Shown here piece after piece: positions 12,301 to 25,295 of a stretch of 64,000 nucleotides of DNA (position 1 is its first letter; each line of letters starts with the position of its first letter). The notes beneath the pieces are model-generated. The model saw only the letters and a program-made list of their open reading frames with translations. It was not told the origin of the DNA and made no database searches. The position numbers were made by a program, and so were the translations under genes. This stretch comes from Sanderia malayensis (lineage: Eukaryota; Cnidaria; Scyphozoa; Semaeostomeae; Pelagiidae): contig RQOL01000828.1 of the NCBI GenBank assembly GCA_013076295.1, positions 868,001 to 932,000 on the forward strand, in the 5' to 3' direction.

Positions 12301-15300
12301 ATCCCACACCCCAACAGCATGCAGTATCAAATCAAGAAGAAGAATAGAAAGAATACAGCAGGCAGAGAAAAGCCTGGTTAAGCTGCAGATAAGGATGATT
12401 CATTCTCGTTTATTACCCCTGAGTTACATGTAGGGCCAAAAACATAAAATCAATATTCTTTATCAACAAATAGGTTGCTTGATAATTTACAATCTACTTA
12501 CGATACGTAATCCAGGGATCACTCCCCTGAGATGCTTCCATGACTGCAGATAATGGATTATCTGGCATGGTTGGTAAATAGGAATTCTAAATGTAGAAAA
12601 GACATTTTTCACAGGAGAACAAAAATTAATTATGTGATATTAGCAAAGAAACATCGAACGTTGAGAAATAATTTGACCATAAGCATACAAAATTTCAAAA
12701 CCGTTCTGCATAATGGTAAGAAAGCCAGATAATAACAGTGATACCAAAGCAGAAGACACATACCGCCATCGATTTTGGATCCAACATCAGAAGGGCTAGA
12801 GGCTGTACCAAAAGATCTTTGTTTTTGAGAGACAAGGTTATGAGAAGGTGCATAACTAATTCAGCGATGCCTTTTTCGCGTTGATTCATAGACGATGTCA
12901 CATTCAACAGCTCAATCTCACTACTCTGTCCATCTTCAAGCAGCATTTTTAAAAGATTCTACAATAAAACGTTAGGCCACAGCTGATATAAAATATATCA
13001 AAGTACTGTATAAAAATTAAAAAATAGACCAATCGACTATTCATCTAGCCTGGCAAGAAAAGTAAGAATTATATTTTTATTTGCAATCATTTCAAGTCGT
13101 AATGCAAAACTTACCGGGCACACTAATTTAGGCATAAGGAAGGTTTTCAGCGAATTGCAAAACTGTAAATAAAATATAAAAAAGGAATGGTTTGGTTGTT
13201 CATTGAACGTTCACAACTACTTAGATAAGAGCTTCAAATACAAAACATACCTCATCAGAAAGTTTAGTAGAAGAGTTAGTTATCTCTCTAAATATCGACA
13301 GAAAAACAAATGCACTGTTCATGACATCAGATGATGGTAAATCTTCGTCCTGTAAATAACCATAATAAAAATCATCAAATGTAAGTCATCAAGCAATTAA
13401 AAGTCACAGATTTGTCAGTTACAGTAAAAACCTGCATATAAGCAGCAACAACAAAGGAGGAAATGCTTATAACTTTTGCAAATTTTACACGCATCCTTCA
13501 TCTCCCTTCTCCCCCAAACAATGTTGTCTAAAAAAATCTTTTAAAAAATGAACACATTTCTCTTTGCGAGATGATCACGGGGGTCTGATTGAGAGAAAAA
13601 AAACATTACTTTAGAGGGAGTGGGACGTTGAGTAAAGCCTACAAAAATGGAAGGTTGCGGGATAGTTAATACTCTTGTAATCTTAAAAGTGTCACAAGAA
13701 CGTTTGTCCCCTGTTGAAAATATGAAAAACTTTTAGGATGATCTCTCTGCTCAAAACAATAGAAGAAACAATAACCAATTGTGTTTGAACGATTGGCTGG
13801 ATGCAATATCTGCAATTTCTCATATGCAAGATGTTATTGTAAATCACTTAAATAAAAATTACCTTCCAAAATGAATCTAAATCTTGTGTCTCCTCTTTCA
13901 ATGCTGATTCAGCAATTTTCTCGCGCATGTTTTTGTATTGTTGACCGTAAATGATAAACGAATCCATCTCCAAGCTGGTCTCCTAAAAAAGCAGTACATT
14001 ACGTCATTATTATAGCTATATAAACAATTAAATAACCCTAAAAACTGTTCTAATAATCTGCTGGTTTTACTAAAATATTGAGATTTACTCACCTTCTCCG
14101 ATTCCTCGGGCCACAACCATTCAAAAACAGGATATTTGATTATTTCCTTCATCACATTGCTTCCATATAATCTAAGTAACTGACGAAGAAAGTAGTGCTG
14201 GATGTTTTCGTTTGAAGAACGCAGGCATACGTCTTTAAACAAACTATACACCTTTGAAAGTTTTGGTTTCAGGGCTTCCTTATCCTCAGTCGGCCAGGCA
14301 TTCTCAATGACGTCACCATAGACAATTTCAGCAAGCTTATTGAGAGTTGCACGTATGTCAGCAAGAACATCCAACGATGAAATATCCGTGACTGAAGAAG
14401 ACTCATTTCTTGATCGGATTTTCTCCAGCTTTTTTGTCAGAATAGGAATTAAAATTTGTACATCCTGGCCTTTGGCGCTCAATGCAGCCATTTCCATATC
14501 CTTAAATACAAAACAAAGTACAAATTATGTATGGCCTAATTGCATAAAATTTCACCTTTCTCGTCCATTTGTTCATTTATGTTATTCTGAACTCAATTTA
14601 TAGCATTACACCTAAAATTAGCCCTAACGACCTACTCCTCTCAGGGAGTAAGAATAACTTGTTGTCAAAACAAATAACAACATCAGGTATTACTGTCTTA
14701 TGGAAAAATATTCAAATTGTTAACCCAGAAAAGCCCAAAGTTTGTACTTTCAGCAAAGATATGCTTATATGCTTACCAATTGACTACTATAGCAATAACC
14801 AATATAAATTTCATTGTATAATAATTTCCATAGGTATCCATGGTTTATATGAACCATTTATTAAAATAAAACATGCAACTAACCTCAATACAATGAATCA
14901 ATAATAAACAAAGTTCCAATCTTGACTGAATGCCGTACTGTGTTTCTTGACTGTTATCATCCAAGTACTTCTGAAGGTATTCTTTAACTTGCTTGCTGTC
15001 TCTATAAGCAATTAAGATCCTCTTTATGGAGTTGAGTGTCGCGAATTACATAGAAACAATATTACCACAACAAAATCTCGTAAAAAATCAATAGAAATTT
15101 CGCATGATGCAACCTTCATAACAATTGCAGCAAGTGAATGCCAACTTACTTCATTTTCAGCAACTGTTGAATGAGAAATGAGCGTACAGTTGGTGTTGGG
15201 TCAACTCCGTAGTCTTGAAATGGTGACATTTCTTTAGTTTCCCTTTTCTCTGTCGTAACATATGATATCATCAACTCAACGACACCAGCATCAATCGTCG

Positions 15301-18300
15301 ATTTCTGTTTGGATGAGAAGCAGAAATTCGACACAACTTCCATGAAGAATGAAATACATCTCCTTCTGAATTCTCCCAATTTGAAGGAAATTTGCCTGAA
15401 ATAGAAATTTTTGTTTCAAGTACATGCTATTTTAATCCATTGATACGTTGTAGAAAGCTTAATCAAGTATTGTTTGCAAAACAATTTTCATGGGAATATG
15501 TCAATTTTCACAAATAACAAGCTGCAGGGCAAATAAATTTCGTATGCAATTCAGTCTATCAGGAAAACATACCTTTTAGTTTTATCGCTAGAAACCTTGA
15601 ACTCCACTGGAATCTTCTTTTGACATATGGGGCAAGTTTCTCTTTCCAATTGCCATTTCTGCATACAAGAATGGCAAACGACATGCATACATGGCAGCTG
15701 AACTGGATCTTCAAGGTCTTCCAGACAAACAATGCAATCGTTGCAGCTTTCTCTGCAAGAAAAATGTTGTCATTTTACAACGCTGTTAAATATAGTTTCT
15801 AATAAACTGCAATTGTGAGCAATGACGGATAGCTGAAAACAAACAAGTATCGATCTTAATGAGTGAAGGTGCATATAAAATTAACTAATAAGCTACTGAA
15901 TTCAAATGTGATTCACTGCCACACACTTTTTTATAAGATTATCTTACTTTATGCTGATATTCTTAAATTCCCATTGTTTTTTGCTAATTTTGAGACTCAA
16001 TATTCTTATAGACTATATTGTTATAAAAAAAGCGTGTAAATGGTTAAATTACATTTGTTAAATGCTAAAATATCATAAAAGTCAACTTACAGCTCGTCAT
16101 GATTAGTTAAATCAGCAACTTGCTTTAAGAAATCTTCAAGACGTTGCCATGACGCTGCAGAAGTCATTTCGTCGTTTATATCTTCAAGTGTCTGAAAGAG
16201 AATTAGCATATATAATTTGTCATGTATAAATAACTTTCTTGCCAGATATTTTCTACGTGCCACAAAAAAGGATTTTATCTGACATAATCAGGGATAAACA
16301 GTTTTGTTACATCAAACAGCATGAGCGCAGCGGTGACATCTTGGCGAGAACTGGGTATCCCAGGAGGGCACACGTGCTCCACAAACATTCCCATGATTTG
16401 AAGTCTTGTCCATAATAGTCTACAAGAAATAACATCAACGTCTTGTCAAAATAGCAATAGCGAAGTCTGCACATTAAGGAAACTTATGGCAACGATGAAT
16501 AATAAATTTTGAAAAAAATTAGGTGTCCGTAAAGGTCGTATCCATATCCATGTTATGCAGCTATTATGATCGTATCCATATACATATTATCCTATCCATA
16601 TTATGCAGCTATTATGACTTCAGCTTAAGAAACTGACAATTCAAAACATTAAGGAATCCTAACATATATGCGATGCCTCTGATCTGTTACTTTACCATAT
16701 ATAGGATAAAATTGGCCTCAATCAAAAGTTACGGGGCAACGAAGAATAATGTATGAATTAACCTGATGTCGGTAAAAATCTCCGAACTTCTCTCTGGGAA
16801 TTCATCTTGGTAAGTTTCAAAAAGCTCAAGCAAATGACAAGTACCAAGTTTAATCTCATGCAAATTTTGACACCAAATAAACCTTGATTGTTCATCTAAA
16901 AGTTCGTCACACTCTGATGGTATAAGATTGTATAAGCATTGGCGTAAAGCAATGGCATCCATAAGCTACGAATAACAAAACGCAGGTCTCGATTAAAATT
17001 GTATCAATCAATCATATAACAAAAAAATAATTCAGGAAATTTAGAGAATGAAACCTACGCACCCCTAAACATTACATCGTTATAAAGCTCAGAGAATACG
17101 AGTAGATACCACAATGATTAAGAAGAGCATCTTAAGAATGTAAAGGAGGGCAAAGCCCACGGCCACAGAGAAATAGTCTATGAATTAATATTAGGCTTAA
17201 CTTTGATATGTTATGAATTGCCATCCTGAATACACAGTGGCAATAAACGCTCTTATAAAAACAACACAATGTAGATACTTACAGCTGTACGAGCATCCGC
17301 TACTATATCCTTTATCTTCCCCAAAACATTTGGCATAGCAGCTGTCAGAGTCAAGAAACAATCGACTCTTTTGCGAAATAGCGGGTCACAAATCACCATG
17401 TGAAAATCGATGATGTCCATAAAAGGATCGCTTCTTTTTTGATATTGAATGTGAGCAAGAACTGAAGTGGAAATGATCTATAAATGAAATATATCTATAG
17501 ATAAAATCTTGCATTATCACACTCCAAATGCGTCATATGCACAACACCAAAACAGGATCTCTGAATTATGCCAAGAGGTTCACCAACAATTTACAGTCGA
17601 ACCTCCGAATAACAGCCACCTTCGCTTTCAAGGTCAAGGGGCCATTATTAGGACTGCACTACCGGAAAGCATTTGGGACTGAAGATTAGTGGCCTCTATC
17701 GGGGGTGGCCGCTATTAGAGTTTTGGGAGACTGAAACAAAAAAGATGTGCAACACAGGCTGTAAGCTGACTAAAGGTAATGTTTGGCAAAAGGAAAAAGT
17801 AAGAAAAAAGGGAAAATTTGTAAAATGATTGTGGACTCTCAAAATAATACAACAAATTCAGACTGTCGTTCTTTACGCTTTGTTCAAATATAGAAGTAAA
17901 TGTATAACTGGCATGAAACACGAAAATCAATACCTCATGTTCCACACTATTCACTTCAAATTCCATAAAAACGACATCTCGCAAATATGCGTTCAGAGCT
18001 CCCCTAGGGAGCATCTGTAAAGGCTGCCCATAATAGGTTTGCTTTAATGTTTGGCGAATGACATTTTCCAAGCCACTTTGCAAGTCTAGGAAAAAACGCT
18101 CAGAGTTACAAGAGACGAAAAACGCATAGGTATTCATTACTGACAGAAATGTACTTCAGTTTCATTCACACTGCTTCCAACATTGGTTTTACCTATTAAC
18201 TTAGATGTTTATTTTACAGCATTCAAAGAATGAGAACGTACCAGTTTTACGGTGAGCATTGATCATGGAGGAAATTTTCTCACAAACGATGTTTGAAAAT

Positions 18301-21300
18301 GGAAACCAACATTTCATTGAAGAAGAGCTTTGCTTGTTTGCTTTTGCTTTGATTTGATTAGAGTCCACTTTAACAATATCACCACATATGAACAGATCAA
18401 GCCATAACTCTGTTTTCCAATTATTTTCAGTGATCAAATCCAAATTGCAATTCATGTCAATAATGGAAATAATGTGGGCAAAAATTGGCACGACCTCTTT
18501 TTCGATTCGATAAGACAGTGCCCGCCTGAACGTTCCGCATTCTTGAATGTTATTGCCAGTCATAGCCTCGTCTTGAAACCATTTGCTGCGATCTTCTATG
18601 GCCTGCTGCTCTTTTTCTTTCAAAACTTTGTGTATCAGACCTAACAAGGTTTCTGCGAATACACGTTCCAATGTTCCTTCTGAAAAAAGAGATGATACAC
18701 GCATAAAAAAAGAACGAATGCCTTACTGAATTTCGTGATTGACAACAAAGAACTTGTAAATTACCCTGGAATGATTTGCCTGGAGATAACAGATCTAAAA
18801 GCAGATGAATCCGTTTTGTCGTGCGCTCAGCATCCTGTCCACTTGATAGGTTAATAGCTTCAGCTACGGATGCCTGGACACATCTGCGCATTAACCCAAG
18901 CTGAAGCGAAAAACTCACTTCTGGTTCTGGGCTCTCCTCCATATTAGTATCCAAGGTATTTTGTTCGTTGGTTTTATCTACAGAAGGGTTTTCGATCACC
19001 ATTCTCTCATCCCGTTCCGGGGTAAGAGCATTCAAAGAATGGTGCATGTCATTTTCATCACTATCAGAAATCGCCATTTCCTCGTCTGGTTCTAACATTT
19101 GGCGAGCAAAAACATCGGGTCCGTTTTGTTTGATTGTTTCATCATTAATAGAATGATCATCGTCATCATCCAAAATCATTTTGTTTTCACGAGAGAAGCA
19201 TTCCACATCAGGTGCATTTGACTTGTTTTCTTCTTTTCCGCCATTACTCTCGTATTTATCTTCGTCTTGCTTTACAACGTTTCCCTTAAACAAATGGCTC
19301 ATCTCACAGTTGGCATAGTTGATTAACGATGGTAGTTCATGATTAGGTGGTCTTAGCTCATCAATGTGCGCAGACAACCAGTTGACGCCATGGAAACTGC
19401 CAAGATACTTGCAACCACCGGAAACTCTTGTCAAATTAATGATGAATATTATATGCAAAGCCATTTCCGTTTCATTTGCGTGGCTGTTTCTCTCCTCTTC
19501 ACACAAATGTCTGGCGCATGCAATCAAGTTAGCTCTTTCATCGCCAAGATCACATTGGACGATCAGTACGGAATTTGTCATTCGGTCATTTTTCACGTAT
19601 TGCCTACAACAAATGTTAGAATCATCTGATGGAGTCGTTTCAGCTACAAACATGTTAAATGTTTATTGTTGACATTTAGCATGTTTATTGAACATTGTTC
19701 TAAAAAAACTCAAAATTTGTGCGAACAAATAGGGGCAGTTGAAGGGCAATTTATGAACAAAAAAGTGTTCATGACATGTAATTAGGCCGAGCTCAATCAG
19801 AATCTGGCAGATAAAGTATAGAAAGCATGAAAAAAGCCAAGAACACAGAGTGAGCCATACCTTATCTCCTCACAAAACTGTTGTTCAGTCTGGAACTGAC
19901 TCAGGGAGATGCAATTGATGGTACAAATACCAGATAGACTCTCTGCTAGTTGTGACTGATCGTGCGGTGAAAGCAACCGAGAGAACGTCGTAACCTTAAA
20001 CATGAACACAAAAACAGATTACAGAAAAAAAACAATATTAAAGCAAAATCACAGCAAATTACTCGCAAAGTTCATTTATACTGTATCTACAACAGTAAAA
20101 CGCTTATAATAAAATCATTTGTTGTTCATGTAGCGAATTATTAAGTTCTTCTACTAGTAAGTGCAACGGTCAACACATTCAAAGTTTGTTATAAACACAT
20201 TTCTGTCGACGGGGATTCTTGGCAGATACAAATTGTAGGTATAAATACAATCTATAAATTTTATAAGAACGAATTGATTTATCTACTTCAAGATAATGCA
20301 AAAATAGCCTAGCTTGAGGCAAAGCGTGACGTGAAAACAAAGAAGAAATACATCTTCATTAAGTGAGTACTTAAGTATAATGAAGGTTTTCCTTAGAATG
20401 CAGTCAATGGGATATTTACCTGTGCTGAAATGCCACAACTTGATTCCGCTGATTTTAGAGCATGCTGAAGAAAATCATCAAGGCACAAGTGGTGTTGTTT
20501 TTCAAAGTATGTGTTCCAAATTTCTCCAGCAACAGACGAAAGAGATGTCTGCGTTAATCGGGTGACGGCTTCTGGGGTTGCACTTTCAAGGAGTCTTTCT
20601 TTGCTTCTATTTAGAATCTGTTGAAGAATGCATTCCATCAAAATACTTGACAAATTCAATGTTACCGAGCTCAGATTAGCGTTACATTTATCGCCAAAAT
20701 AAGGTAAGGCCATGATTTCATGGTGAAGCGTGTAAGCAAGCAGTATCCAAGACTACTTTGCATAAAGTGGCCACAAATGAACGAGTTAAAGGAGTTAACA
20801 ATTTAAGGTTTACCTTAAATTGTTTGTATAACATTACTCATTGTATTATTCATTTTCATATCGGGTTTACGGCAAAGAAAATAAGGTTCTGAATATGGAA
20901 AATTGCAGTTGAAAAACACGATTGACTTACCTGTGCATCATCGGCACCATCACCAAGAACATGAAATGTTTCCAGAATAACCGCGGCAGCAGTGTCATCG
21001 TTGAACCCAATGAAGGCATCACCAATCGAATACTTCTTCCTGTGATAAACATAATTCTTGTCATAACAATAAAAAACAAATGATGATTTTATCATTTAAC
21101 ATCGCTAACGAAAATGAGCAACGAAGTGAATAAGATACTAAAGTTGGAATTGTCGGGTAGACCCGTATCGCTAAGAGCTGCCTTTTGATAGCCCAAGTTA
21201 ACATCCCAACATGCATTCGTTTATAGACTGTTGTTAAGAGAAATATTTTGTGGAATCTTGTGCCAATTTTTTTGAAACCATGAAAAGAATGGATTTGTTA

Positions 21301-24300
21301 AAAACAATAAAAAAGCTATAAAACAATTGGGATGTAGCTAACCTTCTGTGAGTAACAGATGAAAAATCCAAGGCCCAAGTATTGAGCCTGTCTGCAAGAT
21401 TGAGTTGCCTTGCGTTCATCATCGTCGACATGACTAAGAAATGTTTCTCCAGTCTGTTGATCAGTGGAATTGGAAATGATTTGTAAACCGTATCCTTTTC
21501 AGCCACCACTATCAACCTGTCAAAATTCACAATAGAAGCATGTCAGTTCAAAGAGCAAACAACTTCATACTTGTTACTTTCAAACAAAATGCATCAATTG
21601 AACACAACACCACATAAAAGTGATAAAATAATTTACATTTATAATTTTATTTGGCACATTGAGAATGAACTTCAAAACGCCCACAAAAAATACGTAGCTA
21701 CATTGTTTATCAATATGGCAGATTGAAAAAATTCACGAGAATTCATGTCAAATTGATAAACTTGATACTAATAACTAAAATCATAAAGTAAAAAAAGCTG
21801 TGATTTTCCCGAATCTATCGTTTCTAGAGTAACATTGTTGCTTGGATTAAAAAAACAACGACCCAACATCCATCTTAATGAATTTTCGAAGCTGTACAAC
21901 AACACTGCAATTTATCTTGAATTTACACCCAATGGTTTTAGGAGCATGGCATTACATTAATCGCAAAAACAACAAAATGATATCATATTATCCATTAATA
22001 ATGACAAACGTACTTGAAATCGTCATGTACTCTGCATTTGACACGATGTGTGCCCAGTCCAAGATCTACATATCGTTGTCCGCCTAACCAAATGTAGTAC
22101 TAAAAAGGAAAAATAATTAAAAACAACTCGTCAAAGCACTATTCTACTAATGTTAGCTTTTTCAGTCTTGAAGTAAATCAAATTGGGCGATTTACGACAA
22201 AAAGGCGAAAATGAAAAGGTCCACTTGCCGATGAACGAACACGTAACATAGAGGGATGCAAACAACATACCTGATTCAAGGCATCATACAAACTCTCATA
22301 CAAATTCTCCATGTTGAGAAGGATGACAGTCATTCCTGTTTCCATGCATATCTTGATTTTGTTTATGTCTCTACATATCTGAAAAAATATGCACAATGTA
22401 TGTATATATACATATAACATGTATGTCCCTCAAGTCGTTTAATGAAATATAATAAGGCATTAATTTGCTTTTCCGCACTTCAAAACAAAGAACCTTAATT
22501 ACAGTAGGCCCAGTACCTTCGACCATGCAAAAATAATTTTTAAATGGCGCTCGTGTAAAAGAAACTTTCTGTTGAGTTTTGGTAATTAACCCCAAGTTTA
22601 CAAAAAGGTATATTCACATTTTCGCTGGCATAGAAGCAAGTTTAGTATGTTATAAAAGTACCTTAATTTCGCATAAATCGTTGAACAAAGTATTTGCATT
22701 ATTGTGGGCCTAGCAGCAGTCACTTGGGCAAGGTTTGCAAAACTAACACGTTTTTCCACTGAAAACTTCACGGCAAATACTAGCTAATACGTTACACATA
22801 TATTTCACTTTACCAGCTCTACAACGCATTTATTTTCATAATTGCATTATATACGGTAATTCTGTGACATTCATTACCTTCCCGTACTGTCCAGCAAAAA
22901 TAAAGACAGAATTTAAAATTAGCATAAAAAACAATTACCTGGGTAAACTCCTGGTCCTTTGGGAAACTGCTTCCAAATATGACATTTGCGTTTGCATGCA
23001 CATCGGGGAAAATCTTCTCCAGAGCTCTCAAGGCAGCATAGTTCTCGGTGAGTAATAACAGATAACGCCCATCTCTAAATAAAAAAAGCAATTTTCATTG
23101 AAAAAAGTTTAGAGAACAACATCACACAAAACCTACTGGGAAATTCCACGATATGTCGAAAAAGGAGGAAAGTAAGAATGACAAGGTGTGAAATTTAAAA
23201 ACAACGAGCATGGGCTCACATTTTCTTGTCCAAGTTAAAATGGAGGTAAAATCAAGCGGTAGTCGTGGTAATAATGGTTGAAACAATCACAACAATCACA
23301 AAATAAATACAGTACAGTCAATCTGTTATTAGAAATTAAAGTTCATACTTCATGAGATCATTCTTTTGAAGACTGGAGCGCAGAAGATCAACGGGTGAAC
23401 AACTGCAATTGGTTAAACTATCCTCTTCTGTATTCGTATTCATTTGCTCCTGTGATGAAGACAAAACATTCATGTTATTAGAAGTCTTCTGGCCGCAAAG
23501 AAGAGAAAGTATTACTGACAGAACAAAGAAATGCTTTAGCCTGCTTTTGGTTTCTCAAAATATTCAGACAGATTAAACATAAATAACTATTTATTGTAAA
23601 ACTATTATGAAATGATGAAAATACCTGCGGAAAAAAGGGAAGCAGTGCTTGTTGAAAAACCTCCCAGACATTAATTTCTTCAAGTCCGCCAAAGTTACGT
23701 TTGACTGCAAATTCGATTTCTTGTAATGTCGGAAGACCTTTCTTCGATTTTGCACATGTAAAAATCATCTTGATTAAGCTATTACAAAAATATAATCAAA
23801 TATATATCATATAAATGTATGTTAGTAAGTAAATAGCCATTGCTTTCTAGCATTTCATAAAGAAATCGAAATGACGAGTTTCACGATAGAATATGTCACA
23901 ATATGAATCAAACGTCAATAAATACCATCAGCAATGACCTCACCTGTAGTAATCTCGTAATCCAAAAAACTCTTCTTTTTTTGATTTTCGCAATCTTTCA
24001 CATAACTTTTGCTGTTCATAGATCTTTAGATATGCTTCGGAAAGATGCAAGAACAACATTTTGATTCTGTCTTTGGTAATTGGGTCAGAATTGCATATTC
24101 CTCTGAAATTTACGAAAAAGCATCGTTTAAAAAGAATGTATAAAAAACAAAAAAGTACAACTACGCTTTGCAAAATTGAAGAAGGAGTAATGTTGAAGTA
24201 ACAAGTGAATTGTGTAAACAATCGAGTCTCCCGTGGATGAGTTTTTAGTTCAAATGAGTGAACTAAAAGCTTGTCTCCAACTGACAACAACTGCATTTAC

Positions 24301-25053
24301 ACTAAACGAAACACTCTACTTACTCTGCACTGTTGATCAGTTCATTCTTATCTGGCTGCCCCCTTGTCAACATGAGGCCACGATTCATTTTTGCTGGATC
24401 TAAAGCCCAGTTGGATATTCCAACAAAAGCAACTCGTTTGGCTTTCAGTTCACTTCCTTCCAATGTCAATTCTTCAGAGCCATCTGTTCCATCTTCGAGC
24501 AATGGATGCAGAGCCTTTAACGGCATTCGTGGAGAATCTTCGGCTAAACCTACTTCATCCAAAACAACAACAGATGCAAAATTATCAAGATCCTTTCCCT
24601 CCTGAAATCGACTGCACTGTCTGAAAGTTCCAATGATACCCTCGGCAGTTGAAAGTGGACTGCACTGGTATGAGCACATCAAAATCTAAAAAAACAACAA
24701 CGACATTAAAAGTCATTGACAATTACAAACAACGAATACTTCTATTAACACGATGCACACATAGGCTATATATCATAACCGTAGTTCATACAATAAAATT
24801 TGCATGCACTTTCAATGTGATAATACGTAATTAAAGAATGAAGACTTACCTGCTTAAATGTTTTGAAAAGATCTGAGTACGAGGAAGTGCCTTGCATGTT
24901 ATCTTGGATGATCATTTTCGCCAATGACTTTGAGCTGCCTGGTTTACCGACAACGAAAAGAGGAATTCGTAGTTCAATGCATACTACCATCATGAACACA
25001 TTTTCACACAAGGCTTTATTCTTCGCAATGTCGTCAGCAAGACGAAGTTGATC
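6355..25053 (-). CDS. RNF213: RNF213/mysterin-like giant AAA+ E3 ubiquitin ligase, C-terminal half (5' cut by gap)
   Basis: About 40 exons read in order on the minus strand. Family hallmarks: Walker A (GKPGSSKS, near 24.93 kb), Walker B (VVVLDEVGLAEDS, near 24.53 kb), GISNWALDPAKMNRG, ICRDINKIKICMETG (22.35 kb), VDLGLGTHRVKCRVH (22.05 kb), YKSFPIPLINRLEKHF (21.45 kb), a RING finger (15.57-15.75 kb), an RZ finger (11.13-11.58 kb) and a helical C-terminal region ending at TGA 6355-6357. The order AAA4, AAA5/6, hinge, RING, shell, RZ, C-terminus matches the known RNF213 layout. RNF213 is a cytosolic ubiquitin ligase linked to lipid droplets and to coating of intracellular bacteria; function here is inferred. 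Exons checked were free of stops, so this half looks intact. AAA1-3 and the N-terminal arm are missing at the assembly gap. Last exons: 6660-6820 and 6355-6505. Confidence 0.93.
11132..11583 (-). other. RNF213 RZ finger split over a 35-nt micro-exon
   Basis: Micro-exon 11549-11583 codes ECPNGHAYVITE, the CPNGH start of the RZ zinc finger. Exon 11132-11229 codes CGNPVVVSKCRECGVDIGG and following residues, with the remaining cysteines. The RZ finger is the catalytic ubiquitin-transfer element reported for RNF213. All expected Cys/His ligands can be seen. The 319-nt intron between them contains a perfect hairpin (see separate entry). Confidence 0.88.
11453..11521. repeat. Perfect 22-bp inverted repeat (69-nt hairpin) in RNF213 intron
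   Basis: Arms 11453-11474 and 11500-11521 are exact reverse complements over 22 bp. They are separated by 25 nt that can extend the stem with CCTTG/CAAGG, leaving a loop of about 11 nt. The size and near-full pairing resemble a short cnidarian pre-miRNA, or a tiny foldback element. Transcription cannot be judged from sequence. Confidence 0.75.
15573..15752 (-). other. RNF213 RING finger exon
   Basis: The complete C3HC4 RING lies in one exon: CIVC, then CMHVVCHSC, then CPIC, giving cysteines 1-2, Cys3-His4, 5-6 and 7-8 with normal spacing. In RNF213 the RING is structurally important, while ubiquitin transfer also uses the RZ finger. Exon borders are acceptor at 15752/15753 and donor at 15572/15573 (plus-strand coordinates). 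Confidence 0.92.
16541..16617. repeat. Short direct duplication in RNF213 intron
   Basis: Two copies of a roughly 28-nt unit (TATCCAT...TTATGCAGCTATTATGA) lie at about 16541-16570 and 16590-16617, with extra TATCCATA motifs between them. It is intronic and has no coding role. Confidence 0.7.
17594..17725. mobile_element. MITE remnant in RNF213 intron (pogo/Tigger-like edges)
   Basis: The left edge CAGTCGAACCTCCGAATAAC follows TTA, and the right edge carries the inverse-related GGTGGCCGCTATTAGAG. The inner parts of the two ends are inverted copies (ATAACAGCCACC against ATAGCGGCCACC), while the outer right end has decayed. The CAGT-start with a TA context is typical of pogo-like Tc1/mariner MITEs. 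No coding capacity. Confidence 0.5.
18764..19646 (-). other. RNF213 long exon with acidic low-complexity insertion
   Basis: A single large exon (about 880 bp, far longer than its neighbours). It starts with the conserved RNF213 segment (VQCDLGDERANLIACARH; HIIFIINLTRVSGG) and ends with conserved helices (SFSLQLGLMRRCVQ). Between them lie roughly 115 residues rich in Asp, Glu, Asn and Ser, including a DDDDDH run near 19170. It looks like a disordered, lineage-specific insertion in the E3 module. There is no frameshift. Confidence 0.8.
24324..25053 (-). other. RNF213 AAA4 nucleotide-binding core exons
   Basis: Exon 24850-25053 holds the Walker A loop (FVVGKPGSSKSLAK), and exon 24324-24685 holds the Walker B acidic pair (LDEVGLAED) followed by the sensor-like GISNWALDPAKMNRG segment. 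All key residues for ATP binding and hydrolysis are present. A short insertion rich in Glu/Ser/Leu (around EELTLEGSELKAKR) separates Walker B from the sensor segment. The upstream edge of the Walker A exon is lost in the run of Ns. Confidence 0.9.
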
Positions 25054-25153
25054 NNNNNNNNNNNNNNNNNNNNNNNNNNNNNNNNNNNNNNNNNNNNNNN
25101 NNNNNNNNNNNNNNNNNNNNNNNNNNNNNNNNNNNNNNNNNNNNNNNNNNNNN
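25054..25153. other. Assembly gap (100 Ns)
   Basis: Exactly 100 Ns, the conventional length for a gap of unknown size. It interrupts the Walker A exon region of RNF213 on its left; an unrelated plus-strand gene lies on its right. Confidence 0.99.
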
Positions 25154-25295
25154 AATTTTCTGCAACAAACAAAAATGTGGTATTTATTATGTATGATTTA
25201 TTTCATCATTCATTTTTTATCAACATGTAGTCTGCAGAAGGGTAATTATGTGATACGCCAGGGGTAAATAAAAACATGATATTTTTATTTTCTAG

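Noticed and set aside
19364..19672. Plus-strand frames opposite the RNF213 acidic exon
   Set aside because: Shadow of the conserved RNF213 coding strand.
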